Shown: one piece after another, positions 58,201 to 64,000 of the stretch
Layout: the number at the start of each line of letters is the position of its first letter
How positions within the stretch are numbered: the first letter of the stretch is position 1
From: Styela clava
Taxonomy: Eukaryota > Chordata > Ascidiacea > Stolidobranchia > Styelidae
Assembly (NCBI RefSeq): GCF_964204865.1
Contig: NC_135257.1
Coordinates: 13,476,151-13,540,150 of the forward strand
Length of the DNA stretch: 64,000 bases
Reading direction: 5' to 3'
Translations under genes and position numbers: made by a program
The notes under the pieces: generated by a model
Database searches by the model: none
What the model was told of the DNA's origin: nothing
Seen by the model: the letters and a program-made list of their open reading frames with translations, nothing else

Positions 58201-61200
58201 GACTTTCGTGCATTCACGAACGAATTTTTCAGACGGATTCTCAATTTATCGCTAAGTGGTCACTTCCTCGACGCTGAATTACTCCCCTTTTAAAATTTAT
58301 TTTGTATTTTCCAGCACGTCAAGATTTTACTGGAGAGAAGTAGGTATTCTGCAGTACCTCAATTCCAACGCTCCCAATTTGGATTATTTTACACGCATGT
58401 TAGCAACCTTCGAATTTCGCAACCATCTCTGCGTAGTTTTTGAATTGTTAGGGTCAGTATTTGTCTCAGAAATAAAATATAGTGTATTTTATTGAAAGAG
58501 GTAGCTTATATTATTACATTTAATTGTTCGTTTCTATAATTACATAAGGGAGATCGTGCGCTCTCGGGAGTTGATGTTGTAAAAAAAATCTAATTTGCAA
58601 CTATTGCATCAGTCAATGTTAAATTTTACTACTTGAATCCGCTAAAAGGATATATAATATATTAATCCTCTTTTTTTTCAAGTGCGATATTTCACTCAAA
58701 ATTTTGCTATTATATTTAAAATTTATATTCATTGAAACACTTTTTATGATATAGCAGCACATTTTTCCGAAGCAATTGCTGGCTTATGTCAGGTCGCCGT
58801 CACATTTCTCCACCGATCTTTTCAGCAAAAAAACTAAGTTAAAAAGCTGAGGCGGTACGTGTTCATCCAAATATATGAGCATTGCTCTATTATTCTGATT
58901 TACTAAAATGCTTAATGAATAGATAACATGTTATGTGTTTTCTATACATAGCATGCTATCTATATTTAGATGCAGCATTATTCTACTTTTACATGTATTG
59001 TTCACTTACCAAACTTTACTGTACTTCACAGGGGAACTATTGATTTAAAATATTTAAAACACTCTGTGCGAAACACAACTTCAATACGAAGATATGCAAG
59101 TGATGCTTTGCATGGTTTGCGTATTCTCAAAAAAATCGGTGTGGTGCACGGAGATTTTAAACTGGTAAATGCATTATATTGTCACATGTTGCCATGTTGC
59201 AAAATTATTGTTAATTATTTACAATTTTACCATAGTGTGTAATCTTACCTGATAGTGAGAATTAGCAATTTTAATCAACGAGAAACCGCACTTTGGGAGT
59301 ACACTAGAACTTTGCTAATCCAAGTCGCTGACAAACTAAAATTCAGTGGCACATAATGCATCAGTTTTGTGCCAGGCTCTTTTTTATTGTATTTGAGTTG
59401 AATAGTTTCTCATCAGTTTGCTTATAGGTGTGTGTTCAGCAACAACTCTTGAAACTAAAAACTAAAGAGAACTTTATACAAATCCATACTGTTGTTTGTA
59501 TATAGCTTGTGTAGTAACGATTCTCTGATCTTCAATAACTATAGTGGGTGAATATGTACAATAAAATGTTCTCTATCCTTCAGCTTTCAAGAATATTTAC
59601 TAATCCATTCCACTTCGCATTGTTATCAAATAATATTATCTGCTTATATGCGCTGAAAGATAATAAAACGGGTCGTTAAGGTTTGAGACACGAAACTGCG
59701 AGGAGTTTGTAGGCCAGCTCCTTTTATTAATCGCATGAGAAATTATCCGCTGTGCTAAGCCATAGCAATAAAGCATTAAATGTTTGTATATGTTTTCAGC
59801 ACAACCTGATGTATATTCATGGAAAAAATATTGAAAGTAATGGACAACTGATAAAAATAGGTGATTTTGGAGGAAGCTGCATTATTGGTCAGCCAAGTAT
59901 GTCTTTCTGAAAATATGATATTAAAATTATATTATTATATTTTTTGTTGCACAAAGTTCATAAATTTATCAACTTTTTAAACAATTGGTGAAATAAACTA
60001 AAACAATGATATGAAATGCCTTTGAAACTGGACTTATCTTTTCACAGAATGTGGATATATGTATTACTTTATTACTCGACCTTATCGTGCTCCTGAAATA
60101 ATTTTCCACCTGCCACACACAACCCAGATTGACATGTTCAGTTTTGGGGTTTGGCTGGCAGAACTGTTTTTGGGTCAGCCTCCATTTTTTGGCGAAGATA
60201 ATGAGGAAGATCATTTAGGAGCAATGATGGAAGTACTTGGGCTTCCTCCAAGTCATATGATTGCAAGGTCACCTAGAAAGCACATCTATTGGGGTAACTA
60301 CGTTGATAAACTTTGTCTAGGCATTGGCTGAAGTGATGTTATCTACTAAAAAATACTGTAGTTATTGTAAACAACATTTTTTGTTTTGTTTTATACTTCT
60401 ATTTGACACCACGTTTACTTATGGATCGTTTGGTTATTATAATGTCGCTGTTGCCGTTAGTATTTCTTTTTTGTTGTTGTTATGAAAAATCTTTCTTCTT
60501 TCTGATTACTCGACCAATTGCTTTAAAATGTTCAGTGGTTGTACTGTTGCTAGAAGGCTATTACTTTTATTTATTTTAAAAATTTGTGTAGGCTCTATGG
60601 AAGCTTTATGAGATTAGTTTTTTGTTTACGAGGACACCATCAAAATTACTACTTCGTTTTGGCTTTCGTGTCCATATATCTGAGCATTGCTCTCTTGTTT
60701 ATACGAAGTATATATATATGATAAAAATAAAACAGTTTCAACGATTCGATACAGGGATAAACGCTGAATGCCATTACTTTGCCCACATTCTTATTCCTTG
60801 TTGCATCAGGGATTTTGCAACCTACATTGCTAACTAATTAATTCTTTTAATTTTTCATCTTTGTTTTTTTCATATGTTTGTCTAGATGCCTTTCGTCACA
60901 AAATTCACGATAAAGGGACACATCGAAAGCCTTACAGTAGACCGTTGTTGAAAGTTTTGGAAGGAATGGACTTAGTGCTAATTGACCTGATTTGCAGATG
61001 CCTCGAGTAAGTTTTGTTGAAAATCACTTAAAACGTTGTGTGTGTTTGTCTAGTCATCTCATACATCAGACTACACCTTTCTTGGGTGTTTTTCCGTGCG
61101 TACTTATCCATGAAACCGCCACTATGTTATGGCGACATCCTAAAATCAAGTTTAGGATCTAAGCACTTGGTGATTTATAAACTTCACGTACAGATGGGAC

Positions 61201-61385
61201 CCTAACCTACGCATCACACCTGAAGAAGCACTTCGTCATCCTTTTATGACTGGAGCAGAGAAGAATTTAGAAGAATATCCAATAGTCATTCAACGATTTC
61301 TAGGGAAAATTTAGTGTGGAAACTTGGCAAACGAAATTCACAACAGACGGAGGTAAATCGCCGCCCAGTGCGCTGGGATTCCAAA
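55300..61385 (+). repeat. Segmental duplication unit B (pairs with 32035-41090)
   Basis: Direct copy of unit A with the same gene and flanks but without its four transposon insertions. Homology ends within about 75 b after each kinase stop codon. Confidence 0.85.
56248..61314 (+). CDS. Membrane-anchored DYRK-like protein kinase, copy B (nine exons)
   Basis: Exons: 56248-56641, 57047-57249, 57882-58027, 58315-58452, 59032-59164, 59800-59896, 60048-60293, 60886-61006, 61194-61314. Every exon has exactly the length of its copy A partner and the sum is again 1,599 b, so 532 residues with no gap between paralogues. The membrane anchor (KTKSRIIYTFLACVPFTLLH), DYRK-type PMSPEEAIRRFG region, VAIK lysine, HGDFKLHN, DFG and APE are retained, as is the reduced glycine loop DTGYYCD. 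The activation loop differs: KCGYMYYFITRPYRAPE here, KCGIRYYFITRAYRAPE in copy A. The loss of the Gly loop is thus older than the duplication, while both reading frames remain open. Exon 1 follows an acceptor (TTCATATAG), so a 5' noncoding exon or trans-spliced leader is expected. Confidence 0.85.
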
Positions 61386-62239
61386 TTGTCAACAATCGTC
61401 ATTGGCTACGAAGATTGTTTTCGAATAAAGTGAATGTTCAAATAACAAGAGAGACGCAAAGCACACCCTAAAATTAAGGAAAAGTGAAGAATATTAAAGA
61501 ACGTTAAAACAAAATTTTAATTGGATTGAATATACGCGTACGTGTATGTCCGTGGTTCTCAAACGCCTGAATGAGTCGTTTAATTTTCCAAGAGCGTCGT
61601 AAAACAATTTCATTAGCAGAAAATACTCAACTCAACTTAGTAAATACAATAGTAGAAAATTGCACTGCAGTGAAGCTCTTGACAAAAACTGCTAATATGA
61701 CGTCCTGTTAGCTGGGACCATGAGGTTTCATTACAGCTTAAACTCTTTGGACAATTTATAGATCGCTCGCGTACCCCCAAAAGTTTTGACCACTAACCTC
61801 AAATTGCTCTGATGCACAACTTATTTTCTACATCTAGGCAACCCATTATATTACCTTTTAATTTGTTGAATCTATGAAATTGATTATTTCAGTTCAATAT
61901 GATGATAAATTTGCGCTAAAGTTATTCATAACAATGTAATCCCAAGCTTAACAAACACTACAATCAAAGTAACAATATGTCTGATAACCGGAGGAGTGGT
62001 CGTGGTTCTCCATATGATTGAGCTGTCTTATTGGCTTCCCTCTCACCTGGGATAAATATGTAAATCATATCCTAATATGATGGGCGAGCTCATTACTAAA
62101 ATCACGTTCAGGTGCTTTGAACTGTGACATGCATTTTGAGCAGCACTAAAAATGCCGACTCACACAATCAAGTTGATGGAAACAACAACAATGCTTGAGT
62201 TTAGAATCAAAATAAAAAAATCATACTTTAAGGAATTGA
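61386..62239. other. AT-rich DNA with hAT-like left end
   Basis: CGTGGTTCTCAAACG near 61551 resembles a hAT terminus whose partner could be the GACCCCTGGTTCAG near 62478. No complete target duplication is seen. Confidence 0.35.
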
Positions 62240-62456
62240 CAATTTTTTTTCATTTGTTGAGTTGCTGAAAAAATCCCTGAAATTCTTCACGAAACTCATA
62301 TACACGTTTAGAAACATTTACCCCGGAAAACCATCGCACATTACTGTGAAATAGTAGTAGGCCTACACTGTGATCGTCGCTCAAACTGCCACGGAGAACG
62401 TTGTTCAAATATACCCATTGAAACGTCGAAAAGTACCTCTCGGGGTAGGCTACCAT
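62240..62456 (-). pseudogene. Fragment of a hAT transposase (ZBED/SCAN-like)
   Basis: The open stretch on the minus strand includes LLLFHSNVRWFSGVNVSKRV and YEFREEFQGFF, matching the 'HxxxRWLSxGxVLxRVFELRxE' region of ZBED5-like hAT transposases. The N-terminal part is terminal-repeat DNA read through. It is an internal deletion derivative. Confidence 0.5.
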
Positions 62457-62486
62457 ACGTGTACCCCAGTTTGGTGACCCCTGGTT

Positions 62487-63741
62487 CAGAGCTTATCTTT
62501 TACCAATTTCTGATTAATAATATTTATTAACATAATAATTTGAAGAATAAAGTTTTTAGAAAGGAACGCATCGTTTATTGCCTGTATTGCATGATGTTTT
62601 ACTTTTATACACGTATGGAAATAAGTATAAGTTTATTTCGACTCCATAATCAGCATAAAAGACGATAAAATAATTGATAAAAACAAAATAAATAAAACTG
62701 ATTATATAATATATGGAACACAGCAAATTACACTTTCCGTTGATTTTTGTTGGTAACGAGGGAGGGAGAGAGAGAGGGAGAGAGTTTATTTGTTTTGTTC
62801 ATTAGAAAACATATACACAACATAAACATAATTAATAAAAAGCAAAACAGTTCTCGGTACAGACTTGGTGGCAACGATACGGGTATCGGAGTCAGTTACC
62901 ACCCAATATTAATATAAATAGACATGAATAAAAAATGCTTCAGATATGATTTAACATATTTCAGGTGTGTTCAGAAACAACGTAAAGAAAAAAAAAGGTT
63001 TACATATACACAACAGGCAATTACATATAAGCGTTTAAAGCTAAATAAAATTTCGGACAAGTTACACACTTGATCAAGTGTGGTATTGGTCAAAATTGAC
63101 ATCAATATGTATTTTTGAGTAAATGGAGCATCAATTGTTTGGAATCGGGTATTTCAAGTTGAAGAATACATAATAACATTTTGTGTAAATGGTGAAAGAC
63201 TTAAGGCAGCATATATATAAAGACATTAAACTAGATCACTACAAAGTAGCAAAATAAATTTGAGCAACTGTGTATAAGCGTAGTAGCCTAGTATTTATTT
63301 ACGGTATAAGATACAAAAAAAATGCAAAATCTCAAAATTGAGCTTAAGCTGGGGCATGCAAAATAATACAGTTATAATATATATTAGTTATATATGATAA
63401 TATACAAGATAGGTTAAATTGTAAATTTCTCTAATTCAAACCCGTGGGTTTTAGCAATTTATGCACCACTTCTGATTCTAGACTAATCAGTCGTAGACTA
63501 CACTTGTCACCATAGTAACATCAACGTCACTTCACTTTAAACGCAATTCGGATTGGAAATTATCTACTTTGGATATTGTTATAATAAAGATAATTATGTC
63601 TTTTAGTGCAGTATGGCCAAAGTGATCGCAATAAATAGTTGTCAACCCCATCTTTCAGTGTATACCGTATCCGGATATTTTCAAATATGAAGGTTATGCC
63701 CTGTGGGTCTGCTGGTCTGGGCCTGGCAAACCGCGCGGCGC
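62487..63741. other. Low-complexity and AT-rich DNA
   Basis: Contains a purine microsatellite GGGAGGGAGAGAGAGAGGGA (about 62760-62790) and otherwise AT-rich sequence. No gene is recognised. Confidence 0.5.
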
Positions 63742-64000
63742 GGCGGTGTGGCTCAACGGGCTAAGCGTTAGGAATACGCTCGCCACCGCACCTCTAATTA
63801 CTCTGCGTGGGTTCGCAGGTTCGAATCCCATGCAGGGATGGTTATGTACGAGAGGATTGCTGGACTCCTCGCCGTCGTTGGGTGGTTCACGTAACCGCTG
63901 GTCGGTTACGGCTTCCTCCACCACCAAGTCCATGCTTCCGAAAACAAACAATACAGTAAAACTAATCCCATACCCGACTTTGAATGGTAACCGGACGAGA
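63742..64000 (+). repeat. tRNA-derived SINE, running to the window edge
   Basis: The head has RNA polymerase III promoter boxes: box A TGGCTCAACGG (63749-63759) and box B GGTTCGAATCC (63818-63828). The spacing is wider than in a true tRNA and the sequence does not close a cloverleaf, so it is a SINE and not a tRNA gene. A body with GCTGGACTCCTCGCC and CGGCTTCCTCCACCACCAAG follows. The 3' tail is not in the window. Confidence 0.75.

Noticed and set aside
63742-63835. A tRNA gene
   Set aside because: Box A and box B are present but too far apart for a tRNA, the arms do not pair as a cloverleaf and a SINE-like body follows.

Overview
The window is AT-rich DNA from an animal nucleus, probably an invertebrate. 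Several conserved animal genes are split by GT/AG introns or intronless, introns are short (about 100-500 b unless enlarged by insertions), and non-LTR elements, many hAT-type DNA transposons and a tRNA-derived SINE fill much of the rest. A tunicate is my best guess from the compact gene cluster and the style of repeats, but that is inference and not proved here. I see no rRNA, CRISPR, phage or bacterial feature.

Bases 1-12060 are a dense housekeeping cluster, all on the minus strand: PHAX (snRNA export adaptor, five exons, 3' end beyond the left edge), HINT3 (HIT hydrolase), RBM18 (RRM protein), NRDE2 (nuclear RNA surveillance, one 3.2 kb exon), MED10 (Mediator) and GLRX5 (mitochondrial Fe-S glutaredoxin). 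Four of the six concern nuclear RNA or transcription. Gaps of 0.4-1.2 kb suggest separate promoters and not one tight operon.

Bases 12060-31000 are a transposon nest. A hAT-type element (12751-18875) holds a second element (13541-18658) whose ends are inverted arrays of about 425-base tandem units. Next come a full-length two-ORF LINE with a damaged reverse transcriptase site (19356 to about 24950), an older related LINE remnant (about 25010-27880) carrying a small hAT MITE, and a 3.0 kb hAT with a ZMYM-like transposase (27907-30949). An orphan minus-strand coding exon follows (31026-31153).

Bases 32035-41090 and 55300-61385 are a direct segmental duplication. Each copy encodes an apparently intact nine-exon, 532-residue DYRK-like protein kinase with an N-terminal membrane anchor and a degraded glycine loop. 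Copy A has gained several transposons in its introns; copy B still shows the empty sites. Between the copies lie the 3' exons of a Myb/SANT-like gene (41671-42489), a 1.5 kb giant palindrome (42897-44402), a hAT MITE split by a second copy of the ZMYM-like hAT (45306-49195), an uncharacterised-ORF relic and several tandem repeats. The right end (61390-64000) holds a hAT transposase fragment, low-complexity DNA and a tRNA-derived SINE running to the edge.
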